DNA of 28,110 bases from Fidelibacterota bacterium (GTDB taxonomy: Bacteria > Marinisomatota > Marinisomatia > Marinisomatales > UBA1611): NCBI GenBank assembly GCA_002718285.1, contig PBAR01000024.1, positions 49,407 through 77,516 of the forward strand. The letters run 5' to 3'. The notes beneath the pieces were generated by a model that had not been told where the DNA came from, made no database searches, and was given only the letters and a program-made list of their open reading frames with translations. Made by a program: the position numbers and the translations under genes. This document shows positions 8,907 to 16,617 of this stretch, in pieces. Every line of letters starts with the position of its first letter. The first letter of the stretch is position 1.

Positions 8907-10222
8907 TGAAAAAATTAATATTCTTTTTTCTTATTTCTTTCTGCTTAAGTAATGATCAGATTCCTGGTTTAGATCAAAAAAGACCTATACTTCTTCGAGG
9001 CGGTATTCTACACACGGTTTCTGGGGGTATCCTAGAAGGGCACGATTTACTTTTTGCCAATGGTAAAATTGTTAGTATTGGTGAGAATATCCAACCCAGT
9101 CCTGATACGGACGTATATGATATCTTTGAAAAACATGTGGTTCCAGGATATATCGCTCCCTTGACACAGATCGGACTCGTAGAAATAGGTGCTGTAAAGC
9201 AAACACGTGATCATTCTGAAGTTGGTGAGATCAACCCCAATGTAAGAGCAAACGTTAGCTACAATCCTGATTCAGAATTAATACCTGTAACAAGATCTAA
9301 TGGTGTTTTAATTGCAAATTCTGTTCCCCTTAGTGGTTTGATAGCAGGACAATCATCCTCTATGATGATGGATGGATGGACCTGGGAAGATGCAACTTTA
9401 AACCATCCTACAGCGTTACACATTAACTGGCCTAATATGCGTCTAAATTTTAGCAAGAATTTAAAAAAGAAAGAAAAACAACAACGTGAAGTTTACCAAA
9501 AACTCTTAAGAAAAATCGATCTACTAATTCGAGATACCAAAGCATATCATATCCGAACTAGCCAAAAAGAACGAAAATCAGAGCATAAACAACATGCAGA
9601 TCTGAGACTGGAATCATTAATCCCTTATTTTGTAAATCAGAAAAAAATTATTATTCGCGCAGAAGATATTCGTCAAATAGAAGCTGCGGTAATGTGGGCA
9701 GAAAAACATGATCTTAAAATTATTATATCAGGTGGACGTGATGCATGGAGAGTATCAGAATTATTAGTTAAGCATAATGTACCCATCATATTACAGCATG
9801 TGCAAACTATCCCGCGCAGAAGATTTGAACCAATCCATATCCCATATAAAACACCAGCACTACTTCTGCAAAAAGGAGTTAAATTCTGTTTATCTACAGA
9901 TCAAGGATACCCATTTAACGGGCATGTCCGCACTCTTCCAAATGAGGCTATGCGGGCTGCTACATGGGGATTATCTAAAGAAGAAGCATTACGTGCTATT
10001 ACTTTATCTACGGCAGAAATTTTAGGTATTGATAAGAGAGTTGGTTCCCTTGAACCAGGAAAAGATGCAACTTTTTTTATTTCTAATGATTCACCTTTAA
10101 AGATAACAACCAATCCAATTAAAGCATATATAATGGGTCGAGAAGTTGATCTCAGCGATCGTCAAAAAATGCTTTACAATAAATATAAAGAAAAATATCG
10201 ACGCAAAGGTCAGCTAGAATAA
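8906..10222 (+). CDS. Secreted amidohydrolase-like protein lacking HxH
   Basis: A 438-residue partner of the preceding amidohydrolase, started by the ATG inside TAATG. Signal peptide about 1-15 (KKLIFFFLISFCLS). The amidohydrolase frame is clear: RGGILHTVSGGILEGHDLLFANGKIVSIG at the N-terminus and EEALRAITLSTAEILGIDKRVGSLEPGKDATFFI at the C-terminus. At the metal site, GYIAPLTQIGLVEIG (81-95) replaces the usual GLIDxHxHxGLxE, so both histidines are gone. The later acidic position survives as STDQG. I infer a non-hydrolytic subunit or a family using another chemistry, working with the coupled upstream protein in the periplasm. Substrate is unknown. Confidence 0.88.
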   Translation: MKKLIFFFLISFCLSNDQIPGLDQKRPILLRGGILHTVSGGILEGHDLLFANGKIVSIGENIQPSPDTDVYDIFEKHVVPGYIAPLTQIGLVEIGAVKQTRDHSEVGEINPNVRANVSYNPDSELIPVTRSNGVLIANSVPLSGLIAGQSSSMMMDGWTWEDATLNHPTALHINWPNMRLNFSKNLKKKEKQQREVYQKLLRKIDLLIRDTKAYHIRTSQKERKSEHKQHADLRLESLIPYFVNQKKIIIRAEDIRQIEAAVMWAEKHDLKIIISGGRDAWRVSELLVKHNVPIILQHVQTIPRRRFEPIHIPYKTPALLLQKGVKFCLSTDQGYPFNGHVRTLPNEAMRAATWGLSKEEALRAITLSTAEILGIDKRVGSLEPGKDATFFISNDSPLKITTNPIKAYIMGREVDLSDRQKMLYNKYKEKYRRKGQLE

Positions 10223-10266
10223 TTTAGGTAAATATTCAAGTTTAACTGGCTTAAAAAATTTATTAT

Positions 10267-12003
10267 CTACGAGTATTTGCTACCCTTCTGAGAAACATCA
10301 AAACTTCTAAGCCTATTCATAGTGAAAGCTAACTCCAACCCACGGAAGCAAGAAAAATCTCCTGAAATTCTTTTATTGATAACATCAATTCCATTTTCTT
10401 CAATATCATCCATTACTTTTTCTACGACTTCTCGAATTGTTTTTATCCCATCCATATATTTTCTAGAATATTCAAGTGCATACCCCAAAGCTTTTGTTTG
10501 TGACAATTCAAAAATCTGTTCTAAATCATTAAGATCTATATCATATTTCCCAAACTGTATACAGTGTATATTTTTAGCATAAATACGAAACTTTCCATTT
10601 TTATTTTTTGGCTTAATGCTTTCTGATTTTGGAATACGTTCTCTAATATTAAATGAATAGGATTCATCCTCGATTATTCGTTTCACCTTAAACATATCTA
10701 CTATATCTTTTGCTTTTTCAGTTACATCAAAAGGTTCATAATTCATCATCTGAATCACTTTGTCTGATACATCAAAATAGTCACCTACTCCACCCAATAC
10801 GAGTATAGTAGAAATATTCTTTTCGATATAAAGTTGTTTTACTTTATCAATAAATGTAGTGATCGGCTCTTCTTCTTTTTTTATTAATTTTTGCATCTTT
10901 CCATCACGTATCATAAAATTTGTAGCACAGGTATCCTCATCCATCAGTAAAACTTCTGTTCCGACTTCTATAGCTTCTATAATGTTAACTGCCTGGGAAG
11001 TACTCCCACTTGCATTTGTGGTGGAGAAGGATGTTGTATCTTTCTGAAATGGCAGGTTTTTAATAAAGGGCGAGATATCAGTTTTTACCACATTTCTTCC
11101 ATCATATGATCTTATTTTTACTGTACTCGATTTGGTAACACATTGCTCCCTTCCATCTCCAAAAACGTGATTGTATACGCATGATTCTAGCGTATTTAAT
11201 AACGTTGATTTCCCATGATAACCTCCACCAGTTATTAATGTTACACCTTTAGATATACCCATTCCTTTTACCCAACCAGCGTAAGGCAGATTAATTTTTA
11301 TTTCTAAGTTAGATGGTGATACAAAAGGAATTACTTCTGATTTAGACATAGGTTTATCACTTATACCGCTTTTTCGAGGAAGAACAGCATTATTAGCAAT
11401 GAAAGCAACTAAATCAAGTGAATCAAGCTGGTTCCGAAGATATTCTGCGTCTACTGCAGATTCAACATGCTTATTAAGTATAGTAGTATCTATATTTTTT
11501 TTAAACAAAGATAAATCCACAATTTTCGGTAATTCATTTATGAACATCTTTTCAGCCAATTTTGAAATTATTTTCCTCCCTCTAGCGGGAATACCTAAAA
11601 AACAACGAACTTCAATTGAATCCTTTTTTATTATAACACTATTTCTTTCAATAATTGACTGGCCAGGCTGATCAACTGTAATTATACCGCTGTATCCTGT
11701 ACCTCGGAAACCTTTTGATACTTTTTTACAGGCATCAAAAAAATATCTGGCAATAAAGTCACTGAAAGCAATTAATTCAATTTTTTTCTTAATATTATAA
11801 TTAATTATTCTTTCATCACTACGTTTAACAATTATACGATAAACACCTGTATGAGGTGGAGCATAGGGGTCTTTAGGAATTTGATGTATTATTAATTTAA
11901 ATCCAGATGGGAATTCATATTCCCCTTTTAGTGATTGGCATGCGCCATAATCTCTGCCATTAATTGACTTTATTTTACTCTTAAGCTCTTGTTCACTAAA
12001 CAT
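10267..12003 (-). CDS. Predicted ABC-class ATPase (COG3044 type)
   Basis: A 578-residue cytoplasmic P-loop ATPase; no signal peptide or membrane segment. Walker A is GGGYHGKST (259-267), the ABC signature-like serine-rich ASGSTSQA is at 331-338, and Walker B is VLLMDED (351-357), followed by TCATNFMIRD. Both length and the GGGYHGKSTLL/MDEDxxATNFxxRD pair match the uncharacterised 'predicted ABC class ATPase' family (COG3044), which has one ATPase domain between an N-terminal region and a C-terminal helical tail and no transporter partner. Biochemical role is not established as far as I know. The ATG at 12003 follows GAGAG with short spacing. It is the last gene of a minus-strand run behind indoleamine 2,3-dioxygenase and faces the amidohydrolase genes tail to tail across 44 bases. 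Confidence 0.88.
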   Translation of the reverse strand: MFSEQELKSKIKSINGRDYGACQSLKGEYEFPSGFKLIIHQIPKDPYAPPHTGVYRIIVKRSDERIINYNIKKKIELIAFSDFIARYFFDACKKVSKGFRGTGYSGIITVDQPGQSIIERNSVIIKKDSIEVRCFLGIPARGRKIISKLAEKMFINELPKIVDLSLFKKNIDTTILNKHVESAVDAEYLRNQLDSLDLVAFIANNAVLPRKSGISDKPMSKSEVIPFVSPSNLEIKINLPYAGWVKGMGISKGVTLITGGGYHGKSTLLNTLESCVYNHVFGDGREQCVTKSSTVKIRSYDGRNVVKTDISPFIKNLPFQKDTTSFSTTNASGSTSQAVNIIEAIEVGTEVLLMDEDTCATNFMIRDGKMQKLIKKEEEPITTFIDKVKQLYIEKNISTILVLGGVGDYFDVSDKVIQMMNYEPFDVTEKAKDIVDMFKVKRIIEDESYSFNIRERIPKSESIKPKNKNGKFRIYAKNIHCIQFGKYDIDLNDLEQIFELSQTKALGYALEYSRKYMDGIKTIREVVEKVMDDIEENGIDVINKRISGDFSCFRGLELAFTMNRLRSFDVSQKGSKYS

Positions 12004-12104
12004 AAGCTCTCTTTTTTTATCCTAAGAAATATCGTTTTTTTATGTAAATGGGTAAACCACAAGAAAAATTTACGATAAAAAGCACCTCTTTTTAAAATTG
12101 GATT

Positions 12105-13235
12105 CTATTCATTTTTTCCTTTTAATCTAGTCTCATCTTTAGTTGTGTTTAAAAATGTAATAAACTTTGTTCCTCCAGTACCTTCACCTTCATCAATTTT
12201 ATTTTCTTGATCAGATATATAGTGAATAGCCATTTTAAGATGCTTTTTTCTAAATTTTTCCAGACAAGATACACATTTATCATAAGCTTTATCCAGATCT
12301 ATATTACTACTATTTTTAATATAGTTGGATAATATATACTCTGATTCCAGCAAACTAATTACTTTCCTATGGTTTACTGGCATATATTTTCTCATTTGCA
12401 TCAAAAATGGACCCGAATCATTGCTTGGGTGGAATATACCAAGCCCAGCATCCAGTGCCTGCAATAAAGAACTTTGCGCTGCACTTCCTCCAATAAAGAC
12501 CTTTGGATCATCATCTTTAACCCCTTTATAAATAATTCCGCTATCAGGCCATCCTCTTAGAAATGGTCTTACTTGATTGTAAAAAACTTCTGGACGGCAA
12601 TTTGTATACATCTTCTCTAAAGCCTTGTTAATATCATTAATTAATAAAGAAAGATCGTAAAGTTCTTTAACTAACAAGTTAACATTATGTTGGACTGAAT
12701 ATATACAAGAAAAAAGTTTAGCAAGGGCAAGACCGCCCACTGATTCTACTCCAACGGTGGCTAAATAAAACCAATCTTCATCCACCCCGCCAAGAAAATT
12801 CTGGAGTGTTTTTAAATTTTCTGGTATAATTGGCCCATCTGGATCAATTTTCCGCCAATTAGATAAAACTACGGATGCATGGCTAGTGATGGGAGGCCTC
12901 CCTGAACGATGAGCTATTTCCCATAGCGGGATTGCTAAGTTTTTTGGGATGGATTTGACTGGTTCTTTACCCCAATTCACATAGGCATTTGCAAACATTG
13001 ATAATTGGCGCATAGACCTATCTAATTCTGGCCCATTTTTAATTCCAGATGAATCTAACTGAGGAATATTTTTTAGAGCATATTTAAAATCATCTTTTTG
13101 AAGTAATTCCGGCATATGTTTATTCAATTCATCCCAAGCACTATAAGTAGGAGGTAATTCTAATATTGGATCTGGATAGGGTAAAAATCCTCTCTGTGGA
13201 TGAACATATTTTGTAATTTTTTCCAGTAATTTCAT
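12105..13235 (-). CDS. Indoleamine 2,3-dioxygenase family haem protein
   Basis: Expected to open the indole ring of L-tryptophan with O2 to give N-formylkynurenine, as a cytoplasmic haem enzyme. The 376 residues align by eye with human IDO1 over most of their length: [16 protein letters not shown] (223-237) against RIYLSGWKGN...LVYEG; [21 protein letters not shown] (247-267) against [31 protein letters not shown] (281-290) against MRRYMPPAHR; and [10 protein letters not shown] (331-340) against YHLQIVTKYI. This places the proximal haem ligand at His332 and the substrate Arg at Arg223. The GTGGT loop is kept at 352-356. No kynureninase or formamidase lies nearby, so the downstream fate of the product is not visible. 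It sits 96 bases after upp and 101 bases before the COG3044 ATPase. Confidence 0.92.
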   Translation of the reverse strand: [376 protein letters not shown]

Positions 13236-13331
13236 TGCTCAATCATAAAATAATAAATCTTTAAAATATATAATAAGGTTTTAGCTTGAAGCTTTTAAGA
13301 TTATAAATAATACTCATTAAGAAAAAAATAA

Positions 13332-13970
13332 TTATTCTGTACCGAATAATCGATCTCCTGCATCGCCAAGTCCAGGTATAATATATTTATTATCATCTAA
13401 TCTTTCATCCAGACTTGCTGCATAAACTGCAATATCAGGGTGAGATTCACAGAATGCTTCTCTACCTTCAGGTGCTGCAATCAGACACATGAATTTGATA
13501 TCTTTTGCTCCACACTTTTTTAACATTTGTGCAGTAGCAATGGCTGTACCTCCTGTAGCAAGCATTGGGTCTAATATAATAAAAATCCGATTTTTATCGC
13601 TTAATGGGGTCTTGAAATAATAATGAACCGGCTCGTGACTTTTTTTATCTCTTTCAAAGCCCGCGTAACCAACTCTTGCGTTTGGAATTAATTTAAGTAG
13701 ACCGTCAATCATCCCTAATCCTGCTCGTAAAATAGGAACAAGGATAACATCTTTTCCCGAAATAAACTTACCTCTTGTTAAAGCCATTGGAGTCTCAATT
13801 TTTTTTGAACTGGTGGGTAATCCCCTAGTTAGTTCAAAAGCTAAAAGAGTAGATAACTCTGTTACTAGTTCACGAAAATTCATATGACCAGTCGCTTTTA
13901 CCCTGATTAATGACATTTTGTGGTGTATTAGCGGATGGTCAACAACATGGAAATTTTTATATTGTTTCAT
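13332..13970 (-). CDS. upp: Uracil phosphoribosyltransferase
   Basis: Pyrimidine salvage: uracil plus PRPP gives UMP and pyrophosphate. The 212 residues are standard length. Family signatures: VVDHPLIHHKMSLIR at the N-terminus, PILRAGLGMIDG (79-90), the PRPP-binding loop LDPMLATGGTA (133-143), and the uracil-binding C-terminus PGLGDAGDRLFGT (199-211). The ATG at 13970 has a good Shine-Dalgarno (AGGAG, about seven bases upstream), among the best in this window, suggesting strong translation. The gene lies 85 bases after a small secreted protein gene on the same strand; operon membership is uncertain. Confidence 0.98.
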   Translation of the reverse strand: MKQYKNFHVVDHPLIHHKMSLIRVKATGHMNFRELVTELSTLLAFELTRGLPTSSKKIETPMALTRGKFISGKDVILVPILRAGLGMIDGLLKLIPNARVGYAGFERDKKSHEPVHYYFKTPLSDKNRIFIILDPMLATGGTAIATAQMLKKCGAKDIKFMCLIAAPEGREAFCESHPDIAVYAASLDERLDDNKYIIPGLGDAGDRLFGTE

Positions 13971-14055
13971 GAGGGTCTCCTAACTTTTAAATAGCTCATT
14001 CTATTACTAAAATACAAGTCCTTTTCAGCATTATAATAGTTTTTTTACAGATTAT

Positions 14056-14763
14056 TTATTTGGACATCAACCAATGTAAAGGGGGGTTTTTATACTCAAA
14101 AAATCTTATTATCTCTTCACCCTGAACTTTTGTCAATTGTGCTAAAGGAATATCATAACATTCTTGTACAAAATATTCGATATTAATTCCTCTTCTCTTT
14201 GCACGGATTTTCATGGTTTCAACCTGCCAAGATGTAGCAAGAGGCTTATCGTATATAAAAGTTCTATTATTATTAAGAATATTTGGATGCATTTTTTCTT
14301 TACTTAATTTATTCAATGATTCTTTTTCGTTTATTTTTAATGCAATAGTATTTATTTCAGAAGAAGAAATGCTATCATTATTAATTATATTATAGCGGAT
14401 TGATTTTACAATGTCTCCAGTTTTTGTATCTATCACCATAGCAGAAACATTGTAGGAAAGACTTATTCTTCCAATACTGCCACAAACTACTTTTAATGCC
14501 CCAAGCAATGTCCCTACTTCAATCGCACAATCTTGGAAGCAACTATTTGTTTCAACTCCTCGGTCCTTGAGTATTTTATTAATTCTTTCTCTATCAACAA
14601 TTATAAAATCACTGACTTTAGTAATATCAGTTTTAAATCTATCCATAATTGTTATTATTTCATTACTCGATAGACTATCATATTTAAAATCAAATACAGC
14701 AATTGTTTCGGTCTTTCCCCAGATTAAACCAGTTAGAAACATTATATATATTCGATTAATCAA
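14056..14763 (-). CDS. Secreted CsgG/LpoB-like protein of unknown role
   Basis: A 235-residue protein. The start is probably TTG at 14763: it gives a short signal peptide (basic Arg4, hydrophobic 5-14, ending IWGK), whereas the next ATG (14742) removes the charged n-region, and an in-frame TAA lies just upstream of the TTG. No Shine-Dalgarno is visible. Residues 18-122 follow the pattern of CsgG/LpoB-type periplasmic domains: IAVFDF, a helix, FIIVDRERINKIL, a Cys pair (75 and 79), EVGTLLGALKVVCGSIGRISLSYNVSAMVIDTKTGDIV. The last 45 residues (RRGINIEYFVQECYDIPLAQLTKVQGEEIIRFF) look like an additional small helical module that I do not recognise. No partner genes for curli or flagella are present, so no function is assigned. 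Confidence 0.72.
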   Translation of the reverse strand: MINRIYIMFLTGLIWGKTETIAVFDFKYDSLSSNEIITIMDRFKTDITKVSDFIIVDRERINKILKDRGVETNSCFQDCAIEVGTLLGALKVVCGSIGRISLSYNVSAMVIDTKTGDIVKSIRYNIINNDSISSSEINTIALKINEKESLNKLSKEKMHPNILNNNRTFIYDKPLATSWQVETMKIRAKRRGINIEYFVQECYDIPLAQLTKVQGEEIIRFFEYKNPPLHWLMSK

Positions 14764-14846
14764 AAATATATTTTAATGAATTATTGAAAATTATCATCTT
14801 TATTATTTTGGATATTATTTAAATAAATATGATTTCGATCTATAAT

Positions 14847-15092
14847 TCAACTCCATATTAATGTAATAAATAATATCAAAGATGGTAAAACAAACCAGAA
14901 TATACTATTCTAAAGATTGATAATCTTTGTTAAGTCCTTGGTATCAATTTATAGCTGGATCAATGCTAATACAGCTGTAATAAGGGAACTATGCTTTGCT
15001 ATTTCAGATATAAAAACAATCAATAATGTTGCGATAATAATTTTTATAAAATAAAAAATTAATTTACTTAAATCTTTTTGAAGATATATCAA
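14847..15092 (-). pseudogene. Decayed DUF3147-family inner-membrane protein
   Basis: Reading the minus strand from a TTG at 15092 gives a hydrophobic peptide with IATLLIVFISEIAKHSSLITAVLA, stops at TAA (14949-14951), and resumes in the same frame with IDTKDLTKIINL, TAG (14910-14912), then NSIFWFVLPSLILFITL and TGA at 14847. This order matches DUF3147 small membrane proteins, which carry an SE(I/L)AKRS motif, a SLPLV...MIWLYxDT segment and an (F/I)FWxVLPSLxLF segment. About nine residues (the SLPLVSLLA part) appear deleted in frame, and there are two internal stops. No ATG start remains. Conservation of the frame across both stops shows recent decay. DUF3147 proteins have no established function that I know of. 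The match is from memory of the family and should be confirmed by a profile search. Confidence 0.75.
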
Positions 15093-15205
15093 AAAAGAAA
15101 TATAAATAGAAAAATCATATTAGCTGATCAATAATATTGAACAGTTTACCATACCTATATAAAAAGTTTGCCAAATTTAAAAAATGAGTCTAAATATCGG
15201 GCAAT

Positions 15206-15337
15206 TTATGATTTATTTCGACGATCAGTTTCTAAACGACGATTATTTTTTCTTCGTTCTCCAAAGTTTATAGAAATATTATTAACTCTTCTCTCCATTC
15301 CTCTTCGATCTGATTCTGTTCTTTTCTGCGATTTCAT
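15206..15337 (-). CDS. 43-residue Arg-rich small protein
   Basis: Reading the minus strand from ATG 15337 to TAA at 15206 gives 43 residues with 11 Arg in paired clusters: ESDRRGMERR near the N-terminus, then NFGERRKNNRR and LETDRR. The spaced xRR repeat (DRR, ERR, ERR, NRR, DRR) is a recurring pattern in small bacterial proteins of unknown function. The start is well supported: AGAGGA (15347-15352) lies nine bases upstream; an earlier ATG at 15346 directly abuts this Shine-Dalgarno and is less likely. A 6-bp hairpin (ATGACT/AGTCAT, 15353-15372) sits immediately before it. The opposite strand also has an open frame of 62 codons, but it lacks a ribosome-binding site and looks like a shadow. 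The protein could bind nucleic acid or the ribosome; that is only a guess from charge. Confidence 0.6.
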   Translation of the reverse strand: MKSQKRTESDRRGMERRVNNISINFGERRKNNRRLETDRRNKS

Positions 15338-15472
15338 TGTATCCATTCCTCTATGACTAGTTTATCAGTCATTTTTATATTACAAGAACGTATATCCTTA
15401 TGATGACATTAACAATAATTATTTAGATGGTATAGGATTAATATCCCCTATATGTCATAGAATAAAAGTAGA

Positions 15473-15490
15473 TGAGGAATCTTTTCCTCA
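15473..15490 (-). terminator. Possible terminator behind ahpD
   Basis: TGAGGAA-TCTT-TTCCTCA, a 7-bp stem with a four-base loop, lies 38 bases after the ahpD stop. On the minus strand it is followed by TCTACTTTTATTCT, a weak and interrupted U tract. It is therefore a moderate candidate for the end of the orf98-ahpC-ahpD transcript. Confidence 0.45.
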
Positions 15491-15527
15491 GAATTTAATA
15501 AAAAAAATATTTCAGATTGTTACCATA

Positions 15528-16055
15528 TTATTTCAATCTTAAAGCCTTATCAATAGCAAGGATAACAGAAGCAATGCGACCTATCATTAGTATATAATCC
15601 TTGGATTGACCATTGTCCAACAGTAGGGCGGAATGGGCTTTGACACAGAAATTACATCCATTTACAGCGCTAATACATAAAGAAAGGGATTCAAAAATAA
15701 TTTTATCTAATCCTCCATGGTTTATCATTACATTAACCCTCATTCTCTGGGCAGCTGTTTTCATTTCAGATATAGGCATGGCATCACGATATTTATACCA
15801 AATATTATTTAGTGTCATGATTGTTACCGTACTTTTTACTGATTCTATAAATGAATCCGATATTCTTAATCTGCATTCATTTTCAAATACGGCTGATAGT
15901 TCACTCAAACAATCAGCAGCAAGAGAACTTGAGTAAGCACAACCATAAACAATATCATCATCGTATTCTGAATTTGTAATCAAGGATGTAAGGTTCAATC
16001 TTATATCCTTTGCATAATCTGGAATAGAATTTTTTAAATCATCTATGTTATTCAC
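15528..16055 (-). CDS. ahpD: AhpD-type alkylhydroperoxidase
   Basis: Thiol-dependent partner of AhpC that in mycobacteria both reduces hydroperoxides and recycles AhpC. The 175-residue length equals that of known AhpD proteins. The active-site motif is NGCNFCVKAH: Cys134, Cys137 and His141, with Glu122 in position for the proton relay (EX11CXXCXXXH). The start is a GTG at 16055 that shares its first base with the ahpC stop (TAGTG), so translation is coupled. Being encoded directly after a three-Cys AhpC, it most likely acts as that enzyme's reductant in the cytoplasm. No AhpF or thioredoxin reductase is nearby. Confidence 0.92.
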   Translation of the reverse strand: MNNIDDLKNSIPDYAKDIRLNLTSLITNSEYDDDIVYGCAYSSSLAADCLSELSAVFENECRLRISDSFIESVKSTVTIMTLNNIWYKYRDAMPISEMKTAAQRMRVNVMINHGGLDKIIFESLSLCISAVNGCNFCVKAHSALLLDNGQSKDYILMIGRIASVILAIDKALRLK

Positions 16056-16603
16056 TAGAGAGTTTCTCCTCCAACTGGTCTATTACATGCACAAAGCTCA
16101 TCTGTTTGTAATGCATCAAGAATTCTTAAAGTATCTTTAGGATTTCTGCCTACGTCTAAATTATTTACACTTACATGTTGAATCATATTGTGTGGATCAA
16201 CAATATAAGTAGCCCTAAGGGCAACACCTTCATCAGAACGAATGCCAAGCATATCAATTAGTGATCCAGTTGTGTCCGCAAAAGACCAATGATTAAGTTC
16301 CTTAAGATCATCATGCGCTCTTCTCCATGCAAGTTTGCAATGTTCATTATCTGTACTTCCTCCTAAAAGAACAGCATCACGATCTTCAAAATCATCCTTT
16401 AAACTTGAGAATTCGGTAATCTCAGTGGGACAAACAAAAGTAAAATCTTTTGGGTAAAAATAGATTATTTTCCACTTTCCTTCGAATGAATTCTCATTAA
16501 TTGTTACAAAGGCTGAATCTTTACCCTCCTGATCATGAGTCATAAAACCTGGCTTTACTCCAACAACCGAGAAATCATCTAACTTGTCTTGTACACCTTT
16601 CAT
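16055..16603 (-). CDS. ahpC: Peroxiredoxin AhpC (mycobacterial-type, three-Cys)
   Basis: Reduces H2O2, organic hydroperoxides and peroxynitrite in the cytoplasm. The 182-residue product has the peroxidatic FVCPTEITEFS motif (Cys58), TDNEHCKLAWRR in mid-domain, and the C-terminus LDALQTDELCACNRPVGGETL with Cys171 and Cys173. That CxC tail closely resembles Mycobacterium tuberculosis AhpC, which pairs with AhpD rather than AhpF; here ahpD does follow, coupled by a one-base overlap. The start at 16603 has AAAGGA seven bases upstream. The operon starts with orf98, 14 bases before ahpC, and is preceded by a Fur-like box, so iron- or peroxide-responsive control is expected. Confidence 0.97.
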   Translation of the reverse strand: MKGVQDKLDDFSVVGVKPGFMTHDQEGKDSAFVTINENSFEGKWKIIYFYPKDFTFVCPTEITEFSSLKDDFEDRDAVLLGGSTDNEHCKLAWRRAHDDLKELNHWSFADTTGSLIDMLGIRSDEGVALRATYIVDPHNMIQHVSVNNLDVGRNPKDTLRILDALQTDELCACNRPVGGETL

Positions 16604-16617
16604 TTTTTTTCCTTTTA

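Larger units (their letters stand above)
14764..15527. other. 764-base gap with a relic and a small gene
   Basis: This stretch has no long intact reading frame. It holds a decayed DUF3147 gene (14847-15092, minus), a 43-codon Arg-rich gene (15206-15337, minus) and a hairpin behind ahpD (15473-15490). An AAAGATT-GAT-AATCTTT palindrome at 14912-14928 lies inside the relic. The rest is AT-rich and I see nothing in it. Confidence 0.6.

Noticed and set aside
10223..10266. Bidirectional terminator between the converging amidohydrolase and ATPase genes
   Set aside because: No stem of useful length is present in these 44 bases.
12030..12078. Imperfect ATCGT/ACGAT inverted repeat between IDO and the ATPase gene
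   Set aside because: Arms of five to six bases with a long AT-only interior; not distinguishable from chance in this composition.
14912..14928. AAAGATT-GAT-AATCTTT palindrome as a terminator or operator
   Set aside because: It lies within the DUF3147 relic's coding frame (KIINL region), has no T tract and no promoter next to it.
15168..15356. Plus-strand 62-codon frame opposite the Arg-rich small gene
   Set aside because: No ribosome-binding site, implausible composition, and the minus strand in the same place has a well-placed Shine-Dalgarno and regular Arg repeats.
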